A stretch of DNA of 64,000 nt from NCBI GenBank assembly GCA_905221605.1, contig CAJNDS010000089.1, positions 62,001 to 126,000 on the forward strand. Direction: 5' to 3'. The position numbers were made by a program, and so were the translations under genes. This stretch comes from Symbiodinium natans. Its lineage: Eukaryota; Sar; Dinophyceae; Suessiales; Symbiodiniaceae. Below, one piece after another: positions 10,153 through 21,708 of this stretch (position 1 is the first letter of the stretch; each line of letters starts with the position of its first letter). The notes below the pieces were generated by a model. The model made no database searches. It was given only the letters and a program-made list of their open reading frames with translations, and had not been told where the DNA came from.

Positions 10153-10704
10153 ATGATGCAGACATCTTCGCAGGCTTTGGCGATGTCTAGAGTTCAGATT
10201 TTGTACGATGGCGATGCCGGAGCTTCGTATGTCATGTTTTATATAGCAAATGTTCCGTTCCCAAAACGCAGTGACCGAAGGTTAACCTCGAATAGGGTGG
10301 AAGGTCAAGATTCTGTGCCGTCAGGTCACGCCATCTCAGGATGCCAAGCCCTTGCTGGTGATGAAGTGCGTCAACTGCCTGGGCTTAACATTCCCGTGGC
10401 GGAAAGCGTCAAAGTAGACAGGTACATTGAGGGCCACACTTGCTCTGTGCGCCGGAAGGCAGGGACGTACCTTCCTAGATACCAAGTTTGCACATTAGGC
10501 AAGAGTGATTCGCATGACGCGGGCTTGTCTCAACCCATGATTTGGCTACAGAAGTCTTTTCTCACATGCATCGAAAACGGTCAGGGCAGCTGTTGGCCAG
10601 GTAATTTTTTAAGGTGCACCAGTAGATGTTTTGGGGGGGTGAAGTGTGTTAAGATATCCCAGCGACGGGGGCGCACTCCAACCAAAGCAGAGCCAGACCC
10701 TTGA
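10153..10704 (+). CDS. Hypothetical protein, 183 codons
   Basis: One uninterrupted frame with ATG-ATG at 10153 and stop TGA at 10702-10704. No domain, signal peptide or repeat is recognised. The C-terminal part has several Cys (positions about 138-165) and a basic tail. A frame of this length is rare in this window, which is the main argument for it. There is no coding-like chain of AG|G exons around it, so it could be chance. Confidence 0.25.
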   Translation: MMQTSSQALAMSRVQILYDGDAGASYVMFYIANVPFPKRSDRRLTSNRVEGQDSVPSGHAISGCQALAGDEVRQLPGLNIPVAESVKVDRYIEGHTCSVRRKAGTYLPRYQVCTLGKSDSHDAGLSQPMIWLQKSFLTCIENGQGSCWPGNFLRCTSRCFGGVKCVKISQRRGRTPTKAEPDP

Positions 10705-12965
10705 TGAAACGGAACCCCCTTCCCCCGAACCTGTCTCAGTCGACGATGGCACAGAGGCCCTGTAGGGATCCAGTGACGCAAACGCGGCAAGCTGCGGTGA
10801 AAGAGAGGAAGTCTTAAAACTTAAGATGTTTACAGTGAGTTTCTCGGGCCAGAAATCGCCAAGATTGGACTACATGTCAAACATGCCATTGCTCGTAGTT
10901 TTTTGTCGTATGTATTGATTTCTGGTGTTGCTTCTTCGGTGTAGTCAGCAGTCAGACCCGCCAGTGTTGCTTGGACTGCAGATCCGAATGCGCGACATCC
11001 TCGGGGCGTGGAACATGTTCTGATGGCATCCTGCTCCACATTCACACTGTCCGACCCAGGGCATGTGTGGGCTTGCTGTCAAAGCGTCTCACTATCCGCC
11101 AGAGGCCCGAGATACTGTACAGGGGGCAGCAGGGCTGCTCAGTCAGAGAGCAGCCTCTGCACGGGGTTGGGGGACTCCTCTTGCGTGACCTGTCGGTGGC
11201 CTCAATGGCTCTAGGGCATCAGAACCGGTTTGCACCCAGTATGTCTCCCACCATCAGACTGTTGGATCCGACTGTTATGCCTGAGTTCCCTGCCAGTGTG
11301 GCACAGGCAAAGAAATGAAAAGCATTGCTGTTGCTGTGTTGGATTGCGCAGCTGTCGTGCCCTTGAACCCTGTAACGCTGCATGTCGAATCTGGGAGGTA
11401 CTTTCTACAGCCTCGGCTCGGACGTCAACTGCCTCTTCTACAAGCCTGCCGGAATTGAGCTTACCACTCCGGACCCTGTGGAATGCTTCCAGGCCGGCTT
11501 CACGAGCAAAGATGCATCCGAGGATCCAGTGGTCCGGTGTGTTCTGTAGATTTTCCAGAAGCTTGAAGACTGGTGAAGATTGGCACAGGCCCTGGCAGAC
11601 CATGCTACGATGACAGGACGGAAGTTCGAGGCAGGGGCGGGCGCCCGGGGGGGGGGGGCGGGTTCAGAAGTGGTTTGAGTTCGCTGATTCATCATGTTCT
11701 CAGCAGCCTGTGGCAAAAGTGAGACAAAAGTGGAAGGGGAGGGCGTATCACGACTCACCCCCACACTGCCCTGCACCGAGCAACCGAGTAGTTCATGGGG
11801 GAAGGGCAAGCTTGATCGCTTCAGGCCTCCGGGTCTTGGGTGCTTTTGGGAGGCCGGCTACGCGGCGGCCTTCGAGTCCTTCACTGAAGTCCTGGCCTCG
11901 CGCAAAGAGGGCCTGGGAGGCTCGGACATCCATTTCCTTCGCACTTTGCAGCGTCTCCATCGTCTCCATCGTCTCCGTGCTTCTTGTCTTCTCTGCCAGG
12001 CAATTGGTTCACGGCGCCAGGCTGCTGCTTGAATCTTGTTTCGGCTCTGCGCAGGTACAGTCATGACATGTCTAGTCGGCCATGAGTCACGCGCCGCCAC
12101 GTTCAGCGTTATTAGTGATGATCTGACTCCTCTTGGTGTGGTGCCTCTTAACAGAGCTGGCCTAATCTTGGCAGGCGAAACCTCGAAGGACGCTTTCATG
12201 CGAAGGCGGCAGTCCTTGGTGTAGGGAGTGGAAGTGAGAACAAGAGCGACAGGGGCTGGCAGGCATTTGTCATGGATCAATTTTCTTGTCACTGTCGATC
12301 GCAGGTCCTGAAACGGTTCTTGATATAATCGCTTCGGCACAATTGTTTACCTTCGGTCCGGCCGCACGAAATTGAAGGTTTGGGGGGATCCCCATTTTCA
12401 AATGGTTCTAGTACCGAGTGTTGTTGCCTTAGCCACATTCAGAACCCAAAAGGCAGAACCTGCCAGGTTCTTGAAGCTCCTTGTGGAATCTTCGTAAGTT
12501 GAGCGCACCAATCTTCCCTTTTGCAAGCCACTTGAGGTCCTGGTCCTCTTTGAGGGTTTCTCCCTGGGAATTCAGGGAGGGATGGGTCGATACCAACCAA
12601 CAGCACGCAGCACTTGGGTCTAGCAAATTCTCAAGCCTCATGGCGATGCCAAAAGCCTCGTCTGGCTTCGTGAGCCAGGCTGAAGAAGTCGGACCCTGCT
12701 TACGACATCTATGCAGCCGCTGCCCAATCTGCCCACGGAGAGTCGCAAAAATTCTGAAGGTTTTGGGTTAGGGCGGGCTTCAGGTTGGAAAGGGGAAGTA
12801 CAACTCGAACCGGGAGCCAACATGTCTATCCTAAACCTTGAAGCCCAAACTCCAACCAGACTTTAAACTATGGCAACATATTGCAACTCCTTCCGAATCC
12901 CAAGTCCAAAGCTTTTTTGAACCGAGCGCCCTCCGCCCAAATCCTTCTCTCTCTGATGCACAAAG

Positions 12966-13990
12966 GCCTACGCCGAGGAGCACGAGGAGCGGTGGAAGTC
13001 TGCAAAGGCTGGGTTGAGGGGCAAGCTTATAGGATGTTGAGGGTTTGAGATATGTTGAGAGGGCGAGGCATAGTTTTGCTAGCTTTGGGAATCCCAGTTC
13101 TGTTGGCCTTTGGGAGTGTGGCTGTTTGTGCCTCCTAGCCTTTAGGCACTTTCCATGGACGAAGCCATGGCCCAGATGCCTGAGATCGAGCGCAAGTGCG
13201 GCCGCAAGTGTTGAATTGTTGAATTGTTGACAATCTTGGGAGCTTGCAGACAGGACAAGTCAAAGCAAGTTTCACATCACAAGAGCCTTGAAGACGTTCC
13301 TGGCAGGGTTCCCTAGAAATGCCTCCGCTCAAACAGTGCGCATCCGACAGGTACAGCATTGAGTGCGAGGAGTACAGCAGCGTCCTCTACGGCATGGGCC
13401 TGAGACACGGGCTCCCGCTCATGAAGGGGGTGGGGTGGTTTTGCAGCAGGCCGGGAGTTGCGCATTTACGCCCTGCGCATGCCCATGCCTTGACCCTTGC
13501 CCGGCCTTGCCCAGGTGTGAATGATGAGATGGCCGCGGCAGGCAAGCTGGAGCAGGCCTCTCCATGGCTCCCTAAGAGCAGTGGATGATTGGCTTGAGAA
13601 TCCTGCTGCTAGCATGCTCTAGCATGCTCTGGCATGCTGTAGCATGCTGTAGCGGTTGTGCTGCCAGCGACCACGTGTCCTTGCGCGCGGAGCATTCACG
13701 AACAGGAGCAGCTGGCGAAGCTGGCAGATGTTGGTGAGCTGCAGGTCGGTGGCGGACAGCTCTTTTGGCGGTGTTCGTCGTGTTCTGCTCCCGCTACAGG
13801 GCAAACTCGACAGCGGCGAGATCGTCGCGATTAGCGCCTCGGGCAGCCCGATGAAGGCAGAGAACTTGAGGAACTTAAGAGATTGGAGAGTCCCACAGCC
13901 ACAAGTGCCATCTGAAGGGAAGTCTGTGTGCACATGGAGGCCGATGAAGTGAGCAAGGCGCTCGACGAACTTGACTCCGTCAGGGACAAG
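12966..13990 (+). CDS. Eight-exon gene, product not recognised
   Basis: Eight mini-exons join in one frame: 12966-13007, 13146-13195, 13351 to about 13427, 13450-13476, 13515-13555, 13706-13744, 13800-13856 and 13940-13990. All follow AG|G acceptors; donors are mainly GC and GT. Phases check exactly at each junction except the end of the third exon. The encoded chain is acidic and helical, with segments such as EEHEERWKSAK, YSIECEEYSSVLYGMGL, VNDEMAAAGKLEQ and ADEVSKALDELDSVRDK. A likely earlier exon lies at about 11853-11909 (FESFTEVLASRKEG). I do not recognise the family. The 3' end is not found; the next sequence is the repeat array at 14056. Confidence 0.6.
13611..13655 (+). repeat. Short tandem repeat, unit about 10-11 bp
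   Basis: Four to five copies of a unit around tagcatgctct/tagcatgctgt, each containing the palindrome GCATGC. A related 11-bp unit is repeated at 52024-52100. Confidence 0.7.
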
Positions 13991-14055
13991 GCGGGCCTGT
14001 TTCTAAACGTTTGTATGCCTGGGTCCGCCACCCCCACCCTCGCTGTGCACAGGCG

Positions 14056-14285
14056 GAGAAAGTCCAACAAAAACTCGAAAAGTCGAAAAGTGCCCAGGAC
14101 GTGAAGAGTCGAAAAGCAACAAAAAAGTTCCGCAAAATGCGAAATGTCGAAGTCGGGCCCCTGAGCGCGAGAAGTCGAAAGTGCGAGTGCGAGCGGCGAA
14201 AGTGTCAACTGTCGCGAAAATTTCGAAAGCTGCCCCAGGACGCGACAAAATTCAGAAAAAAACTTGCCCTGACCCAGGGCTGGCA
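14056..14285 (+). repeat. Left array, GTCGAAAAG-type degenerate repeat
   Basis: Many imperfect copies of a short A-rich unit around gtcgaaaagt, with the longer phrase cccaggacgtgaagagtcga at 14094-14113. The same phrase appears reverse-complemented in the array at 15500-15720. The array is open on the + strand and would encode a Lys/Arg-rich peptide, which I regard as a by-product of the repeat. Confidence 0.65.
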
Positions 14286-14829
14286 TACGACAGCCGCTTC
14301 TACGCTCTATAGACATAGACCAGATGCCTAGGAGTTATTCTGACAGTAAGGATACTACAGTACAGATTAATTAGGCACAAGATGGCAGCACCGAGTAGGT
14401 GTCTCAATGCATGGGATTCCAGATCGCTGCGCTCTTTTGCTGCACATCTTGGCACCTGCAAGAGCCCAGAAGGCAAACACTTTGTTTTATTGCTGCAAAG
14501 TTTTGCTAGTGTTCAGGGTTCAGGGTTCAGGATTTAGGATACTATCACGAAACCCCCGAGAGGAAGGATTCTCAGGTAGGTTCTGAAGGCGAAGTGGAGG
14601 GGGTAGTTCTCTACATCGGGGTCCTTTTGGGGGTTCGCACAAGCTAAAACTACCGAAAACCCTAAACCCCCACATTACTCTCCCAAGCAAATCCTGAACT
14701 CCCGTGCCTTCTAAATCGTAAATATGTTGATGAAGACCATGTTGGGCAAGGCTTATAAGGCCCTTCGAGTTCTCCTTGGCTGAGTCATATACCCTACCCA
14801 CACCCATTTTATAGGTTTGAACGTAGGTT

Positions 14830-15372
14830 AGCGTCCCACTATACATGCCTAAATTTGCTCAGTGTCCCACTATCTAGGGTTTGCATTTGCTTACTGATTT
14901 AAGGTGGAAATGTGCTGATATCCCACTATCTATAGGGTCTAAATTTGATTAGGCTTCAAGCTGAGTGTCCCACGTGTCCCACCCTACGGGGTCCCAAATT
15001 GTTTAGCGTTGTATTATATGGGGCTGAAATTTGCTTAGTGCCCCAGTATTTAGGGTCTAGATTCGCTTAGTGTCCCACTGTGTGGAAGCTAACGTTGTGT
15101 CTCATTATATAGGGTCTAAAGTTACTTTGTGTCACACCATATAGGGTCTAAATTCGCTGAGTGTCCCACTATACAGGGCCGAAATCTGCTTCGCGTCCAC
15201 AAAATACGGCGGAAACTTGCTTAGTGTCCAGTTCAAACTCGCTGAGTGTCCCACTATACATGGTCTAATACAGAGTCTACATTTGCATACTGTCCCACTA
15301 TTTCGAGTCTAAATTTGCTTACGGTCCCATTATACACGGTTTAAATTTGCGTGTCCCGCTAAATAGGGTTCC
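14830..15372 (+). repeat. Degenerate satellite, about 32-35 bp unit
   Basis: Roughly fifteen diverged copies of a unit built from gtgtcccactata, agggtctaaa and tttgcttag, for example at 14848, 15069, 15163, 15252 and 15290. No coding potential is seen. It sits between two inverted arrays of another repeat. Confidence 0.8.
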
Positions 15373-15499
15373 CTGCAACTTGTTCATGCCTCTTGGAAGG
15401 CGTCCTACAAGGCATGGACTCGTCAGCTCGAGCAGAACTGGCCCTCCCCACAATCTATGGACTGCTCAAACCGTTTGAAGCGCAACTTGTAGGCTATCG

Positions 15500-15720
15500 T
15501 AAGTTTCGTCGTACAGCGTCTTAGGGCACTTTTTCGCATTTTTGAGTGTTTCGCCTTTTTCGACTGTTTGACGACTTGATATTTCGCGTTCTACGGCCTA
15601 TAGGGCACTTCTTGTGCTTTCTTCGGGACGATTTAGCACTTCTCGACTTTTCACGTCCTGGGGCTTTTGTCGCACTTTTCGGAGCTTTGCGCGCTTTTTA
15701 GACTTGCTGTTTTGGGCACT
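15500..15720 (-). repeat. Right array, inverted copy of the 14.06 kb array
   Basis: Read on the minus strand, this is the same repeat type as 14056-14285 (aaagtgccc, cccaggacgtgaaaagtcga). Together the two arrays bracket the satellite at 14830-15372 in opposite orientation. Confidence 0.6.
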
Positions 15721-16073
15721 GAAATCCCTTGCCATGGCCTGTTCGAATTCGTCTCTACGTCGTCAGCAGCAATCAGCACTGCACACATTAAGAGCTGTAA
15801 GACGTGCGGCACGCGGAAAATGCAGCACGCGCGCCGAAGAAACCACCATCCGAGACCCCTAAGCCCCCAGCCCGACATAGCTCATACTTTGGGGTGGGCC
15901 GTTTTGCAGGCAGTGGGGCCGACCCGGCCTCCAAGACAGAAAGTGCACACCCATGCGCTGCCTGCGTCATGACAGCTGGCTCTTTTGAAGCTTGCGCGGG
16001 TTTTTGTTTACAACGTTCTTGTACAGGACTTGAGGGTTTGAGTGCCTGATATCTCAAAGATTTAGGGTGTCGC

Positions 16074-16095
16074 GGGGGGGGGGGGGGGGGGGGGG
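16074..16095 (+). repeat. Poly-G run
   Basis: About 20 consecutive G. Comparable G or C runs lie at 48687-48702, 51492-51511 and 57888-57900. They are potential quadruplex sites and assembly weak points. Confidence 0.9.
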
Positions 16096-16387
16096 TGTGG
16101 TGCCAGTCACGACGCGATGCCTTGCGTGTTGTGGGCCTTACGTGGGGAGTGGGTTACTCGATTAGGGGGAAGGGTTCCCCCTTTGGCACACGCAACGCGG
16201 ATGTTCTTGCGCCTTGGGATCTTCAACTTATGCTGACATACGCTACGGTTTGGCAAATCGGCGCCTGCCATCTGAGGGGCCCTAGCTTTCGTCCGCCGTG
16301 CTTTCAAGTGTTCGAAGATAGTGCAGGGACCCGCCCTACTCCTGTCGAACACTGTCATAGGTGTGAGAGTCAGTCCTGGGTCACAGC

Positions 16388-17005
16388 TTGGTTCTCGATT
16401 CCTATCGGTTCCTTCATCAGAAAGTGTCAAGAGACGACAGCGAGGTTGCAGGTTGCAAGCATTTGCAAGCGTCTGCTTTCCGCTCCATGGTGAGAGACTC
16501 CGAAGTGCAGCAGGAAGTAGTCAGTCGCGGTCGTACAGCAGATTACGGTGAAGTGCCTCTTTCTCGTTATTGTCTCGAGAGCCTCACAAACCTACGCATT
16601 TGGCAGACTGTGGACATGGTCATGGCCACGAAGCTTCCCGCCCTGGAGAAGCGCAAGTGAGGCGGGCGGGGTCCATTTCAGGGTGCACTCACCTGGCCCC
16701 GTTCGCACCAGGTGCGGCTGGTGGATGAGGCAAGCTGCGATGATACGCTTATCAGGGCTTACACGAAGCAGCTGCAAGTTGCGGGTTGCATTCTCCCCGA
16801 ATCCGCCCAGAAAGTTGTTTTGCTCAAACCACAGACCTTTTTGCAATCGCAAGATTGCTATGCAAATAGGGCAGCAATCATCCATGTGTGGTGCAGGCCT
16901 CGTCGCCGAGGCGAACATGATTACTGTAAGCAATCGAGGCGTGTGAAGCAGCTGCATGCACGAGTTGGAGGCATTGAGGCATGTGTTGAGTGTTGCTGTT
17001 GGTAA
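16388..17005 (+). CDS. Unnamed gene, two coding-like segments
   Basis: A 91-codon frame (16388-16660) has balanced composition and host-like codons (motifs SRYCLESLTNLRIWQTVDM and ATKLPALEKRK) and ends in TGA. The same frame is open again from a good AG|G acceptor at 16711-16712 (VRLVDEASCDDTLIRAY) to a stop at 17005. The 50-odd bases between, beginning at a GTGAGG donor-like site, would be a very short intron, though that donor and acceptor do not keep the frame exactly. It may instead be one frame with a stop. No family is recognised. Confidence 0.35.
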
Positions 17006-20000
17006 GATTCTCAGCCTATGAAGAGCAGCCAGGAGCAGCATCGTATTAAGCCAACTCAAAATGCTGCAACATGAGGCTCATCATAAGCGCGCCTGAGCTA
17101 TATTGACAGGCAAACCTGCTCTGTCGCTGATGGAGCTGGCTATGCTTTTGGCCCAGCCCCCAGGTGACCATCACTGATTAAGTTCGTTGGTGGACTTCTG
17201 GCCTATTTCCGTCAGAATCCAGTATGAGCTCAGTGCTGCAAATCCAGGTTTGGAGCTTTGCGGACCTGCTAGATTCGAGCCGGCGCCGAGCAGAAAAGAG
17301 CCAACGCCAAAGGAAGCTGCCCCTCTCAAGCGGAGCTAAGCCTTCTTTTGCTCTTTGTCATGGGCACGCCTTTATCGCCGCTCTGCGTGGGAGCATCGGA
17401 CATCTTCGGCCAAAGCACAAGCCACGATTTCACGAAGCGACCAGCCCGACCATAACTCTACAAAAGAGAGGCGCTGACAGCAACACTCGCGGCAACTCCG
17501 CAAGTCATGGCAAAACAAAGAGGTAGAGCATGCCGGCATGGCAGGGCCATGGCCTTTGCATTCATAACCTCAGAGCAGTGACATGCATGTCTCCCCACGG
17601 CTTTGGCGGACCCTGCGACCCAGACTGCGGTGGGCATGCTGGCTGCAGTGTCAGCTCAGAACAGAGCAAGAAGGAGTCTTAAGACATAGAGCCTGCAGCT
17701 GGCCGTGGGTGAGGGGGATAAAGTCGTGGTCACTCGTGGTTACTCATGTGGCGAGTCGTGGTCGCTCCTTTTTCCAAGAGGCTTCGAGCCGCCGAGCCCC
17801 GGAGGTGCTGGGTCAGTGTGGGGGGGGGAGAGATTCAGGAAGTGCCCACGCACACATATATGGAGTGTTCTCAATACTAAATACCTTGCGAGATTTTTTT
17901 GAATGTGCCACGTGCTCCGTCCAAAAATTCTCAAGGACTTGGATTTTCGAGGAACTTGTGGAAGCGGCTTCTGTGTAGGGGACCGCTGGTCAAGTGATTC
18001 GGATTGCGAATGACAGAGGCAAGGCCAGAACTGCTGGCATCAGAGTGCCATGAGAAGCAAAGCTGCGGAGCTGGAAATGCAGGCACGAGAGAAGCAACGC
18101 CCGCCTGGCTCTGCCAGAAGGCGAGTGCTTTTGATATTGGTTGCAATGATGCCCGTTGAGCCCAACATGTCCTTAGACAGTCACCTTACGCTCAGTATGT
18201 GTTTTGCTGGGCAGTCTCTTTTTTCTTTGTTCTTTCTTTATGTATGTATGTGTGTGTGTGTGTGTGCGCGTGGGTGTGTGTGTGTGTGTGTGCGTGTGCG
18301 GCCATCTTGTTCGTTTCTTGTCTGGCAATGAGTGGGAGCGCATAGGTGCTGGTCTCCCATCGGCGACGTGCATTGGTATGGAGATCATCATCCATGTCAA
18401 AGTTTCTGTATTCCCCTACATAGCCTACATACGTAAGAACAGCCCGAAGTGAGTTCTTGTGTCGTTGGCCCAGAGGCACTCCTTCGTTTCAGACATGGCA
18501 GCGCAACGTTTGGAAAGCAAATGTTCAGCATTCAAAGAATGATGAAGTTTTGCAGATTTGCCTGACTGCCGTTCGCCGGGTCCAGCTCATCTGGGGAGCA
18601 TTCGCAATTTCTTCTGCCGGCCAGTAATTTAGCAGCAGCCTTGCTTCAGATGTCCAATGATCACTGTTTCGAGTCGTCGTACATATCTTCGCGCTGTGAC
18701 GTTGCATGGCCAGCAGTGGACTCTGCCTTCCTTAGTGCGTCATTGCCACAGCGCTGAAGCGACATCTGACCTGACCCGAACCCAAGCTGCACTCTTTGCC
18801 ATCGGATCTGAAGCATTCTTGGCGAAAGGCCGCGGCCACAACCGCCGCCCTACGAGCCGCTTGCGTTGAGGCCTTTACTAAGAGCTCCGCTTAAGCAGGG
18901 AGCTGTTTACCTGAGCTTAAGCGTTCTATTTGTTGGTGAAAGGCTTGCGGCCCTGGATCCGAAGGCGTCAGATGGTGCAGGCAGTGCAATAAGACCTCCC
19001 CTGGCCATTCTTTCCCATGTGCACCGGAAGGTGTTGATTCCAGGGTGCTCGAGGAACCTGGACTCGCGGAGGACTTCTTTTTTTGGGCTTTGGATTTGGA
19101 ACCCCACCAGGCGGATAGCCCAAGCCCAGCCCGCAGCGAAGATCCAGAAGCTCCGACAAAGCCCCGCTTCTGTAGCACTTGCACCCAACCCGGGCAGAGG
19201 ACCTGGAGTTCATAACAGTGGACCTCCCAGCGAGGGAGGAAGCGCTGGAGGAGGCACGGTGTCCTCTAATAGAGAGACTATAGTTGGTTGCACCGGCTCT
19301 TTGCTTGGAGAGCCAAGGCCGGCGCCGAGGCATCCGAGGCGGCCAAGGTTCAGGCGAAGATCGCCGGGGCCAGGAACCACGGAGCCACTTCTCATGCCTT
19401 TTGGACTCGTTTCCACGCTGTTCACACGCAGTGGCTGCCAGGAGCATTGGGCACGTGCTTGCCGCTTGCCTGAAAAAATTAGGCACGCCTCTGACTTGGT
19501 TTTCTAAATGGGCAAGTTGCCTTGGCTTCACGAACTGCGACTCGGCAATTCGTAGCGTTTCGAAGCAGATGTAGCCAATGCAAGCCATGCCTGCCACTTC
19601 ATGCCTGACACCTGTTCTTGCTTCAGCTTGCTCCTGTGCTAAGGAAATTGTGAGCCGCTCTGATATGCAGTTATTTAGCAAGCATGGCGAATGGTGCTGT
19701 TAGGCAGGACTCAACGAAACGCTTCATCTTGCGGTGCTGAAAGCGGCAACTTCTCTGAACGTGAACAAGCGTGCTGTTACGTGGAGTCCCATGCAACTGA
19801 TTCACTTACTATCCTGAGAACAACTTGCGCGGGTCTCGAAGAGTCTGAGGCAGTGCAGACAGTCTGGACTCCCTCCACGCCGCCACCGCAACTAAGCTGT
19901 GAAAAGCAACGCCGCCTTGGAAAGAGTCGTGAAGCCCATGAAGCCCTAAGCAGCAGAAGCCCTAGGATCTCCAATGTTCTCCTCGGACCCCTGACCATCC

Positions 20001-20058
20001 TTTCTATCCTACGGAACCTCAAGTCTAGTTCAAGTCTGCATACCAAATTCTTGATACA
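17006..20058. other. No supported gene; scattered exon-like pieces
   Basis: A (GT)n microsatellite lies at 18246-18298. A possible exon at about 19310-19400 encodes an Ala/Lys-rich helix (KAGAEASEAAKVQAKIAGA), but I could not join it to anything. The rest shows overlapping frames on both strands without motifs. Confidence 0.35.
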
Positions 20059-20172
20059 GGTAGATTCCCACAAGCTGGGCCGTCAATTGTTCCTCTCTAC
20101 AAACGTTCCGACAAACTTTATCCACACAATTACAGACCAATTTCACTAATTAGCGTTTTGGAAACTCATTAA
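20059..20172 (+). pseudogene. LINE reverse-transcriptase fragment
   Basis: The frame at 20077-20172 encodes IVPLYKRSDK followed by NYRPISLISVL, the signature of the first conserved block of non-LTR retrotransposon reverse transcriptases (family knowledge: xPLxKKGD...NYRPISL). A few preceding codons (VDSHKLG) fit the same domain in a shifted frame. The fragment stops at TAA 20170-20172 and is cut off by the satellite that starts at 20183. The catalytic YADD region is absent, so this is a dead scrap. Confidence 0.75.
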
Positions 20173-20182
20173 TCCTTCATAC

Positions 20183-20727
20183 TTGTATAGTAGTATAGTA
20201 GTATAGTAGTATAGTAGTATAGTAGTATAGTAGTATAGTAGTATAGTAGCATAGTAGCATAGTAGTATAGTAGTATAGTAGTATAGTAGTATAGTAGTAC
20301 AGTAGTATAGTAGTATAGTAGTATAGTAGTATAGTAGTATAGTAGTATAGCAGTATAGTAGTCTAGTAGTATAGTAGTATAGTAGTATAGTAGTATAGTA
20401 GTATAGTAGTATAGTAGTATAGTCGTATAGTCGTATAGTAGTATAGTAGTATAGTAGTATAGTAGTATAGTAGTTTAGTAGTATAGCAGTATAGCAGTCT
20501 AGCAGTAAAAAGCAGTATAGTAGTATAGTAGTACAGTAGTATAGTAGTATAGTAGTATAGCAGTATAGCAGTATAGTAGTATAGTAGCATAGTAGCATAG
20601 TAGTACAGTAGTACAGTAGTACAGTAGTACAGTAGTACAGTAGTACAGTAGTACAGTAGTACAGTAGTACAGTAGTACAGTAGTACAGTAGTACAGCAGT
20701 ACAGTAGTACAGTAGTACAGTAGTCTA
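20183..20727. repeat. 8-bp satellite TAGTATAG / TAGTACAG
   Basis: About 68 copies of an octamer. The first 410 bp are mainly TAGTATAG; from about 20602 to 20727 it is almost purely TAGTACAG. Because 8 is not a multiple of 3, every frame repeats an octapeptide over 24 bp, so the long minus-strand Tyr/Leu/Thr frames here are artefacts. Confidence 0.95.
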
Positions 20728-20879
20728 GAATTACAGTCGTAGAAGGATATAGTAGTCTATAGTAGTATACTTGATCACTGAAAAAGTGATATCCCTGCCC
20801 CCAAACCCATAGGCACTCCATCGTCTCGCGAGATTGGGACCCCGCCGCGCAGCCGCCGAGGCCCAAAGGGCACGTGAAC

Positions 20880-20946
20880 GATCTCCTTGGAGCTTGCGGG
20901 AGTTGTCGTTCATCTAAAAATCAATCTCGCTCGCTCGCTCTCTGTC

Positions 20947-20997
<51 letters not shown>

Positions 20998-21165
20998 TTC
21001 AAGTGTTTCAAGTGCGTCAAAAGGCGACAGCGGGCCTTTAAGTGCTATGAAAACCCCCCCCCACCCCCCTGTTGGAACGCAGCCAAAAAGCTTGCTTGTG
21101 GGAACAGCGGCTGCATGCGGAACAAGAATTACCGGCGCGTGTCTAGCTTACGTAGCCACAGGCTC
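20880..21165 (+). repeat. Dispersed repeat, copy 1 (with CT microsatellite)
   Basis: The opening phrase ctccttggagcttgcggga recurs at 29811 (ctccttggagcgtgcggga). A (CT)n run at 20936-20998 is inserted. The phrase gtttcaagtgcgtcaaaa then matches gtttcaggtgcgtcaaaa at 29920, and the similarity continues through a C-rich stretch to about 21165. It has the size and divergence of an old transposable-element family. No coding is seen. Confidence 0.6.
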
Positions 21166-21708
21166 AAGTTGAGCAAAGTCTCCGGGGTTTGGAAGGGTCG
21201 AGCTTCTGGGCTTAGGGTTTTGGGATCATGGAAGGGTACACGTGGCAGGAACTACTGTTGTTGGCCTTAAAACCCTTCACCCACCAACTCTAAACCCTAA
21301 AGTGAGTTCTCTTATGATTAGGGTCTCCAGGCCAAAGTACGAGAACCGCGCGATGATCCAAACAAGCCGTTCTCAAAACTAATGGCGCTCAGTCCGGGAA
21401 GTACAAGCCTTGTACGCAGAGCAGTATCATCCCAAGAACCAGGTTCTATTTGTAGATCCCCACCCCTTGAGGTGGGGAGACTTCAGCTCAAACATGCTCC
21501 GGGGTCTCCTGTTCTCACATCTGCAAAGAATCTCGCAGAGCATCCCGAGAACGCGCCGTAAATAAAACTACCTGTTCGATTCGAGTGGTGACTTGAATAG
21601 GGCTTAGTAACCGCTTAGTACGCAAGCGAGGGTGTTGGGCCAGAGGCAGCCATCGTGCTCAGACAGCGCCGGGTGTGCTCCCACGCTAGTTTTCAGCCGA
21701 CAGCTGCG
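21166..21708. other. Upstream region of the first membrane-protein gene
   Basis: No coding chain is seen. Short aaaccctaaa and cttagggttt pieces occur at 21212-21300. The segment ends at the chosen ATG (21709). Confidence 0.4.

Noticed and set aside
14011-14331. 106-codon Lys/Arg-rich frame
   Set aside because: It coincides with the degenerate GTCGAAAAG array and has no support beyond openness.
18173-18479. His/Thr-rich minus-strand frames
   Set aside because: GT microsatellite artefact.
20146-20866. Long minus-strand Tyr/Thr/Leu reading frames (150 and 167 codons)
   Set aside because: They are made by the 8-bp satellite, which keeps every frame open with an octapeptide repeat.
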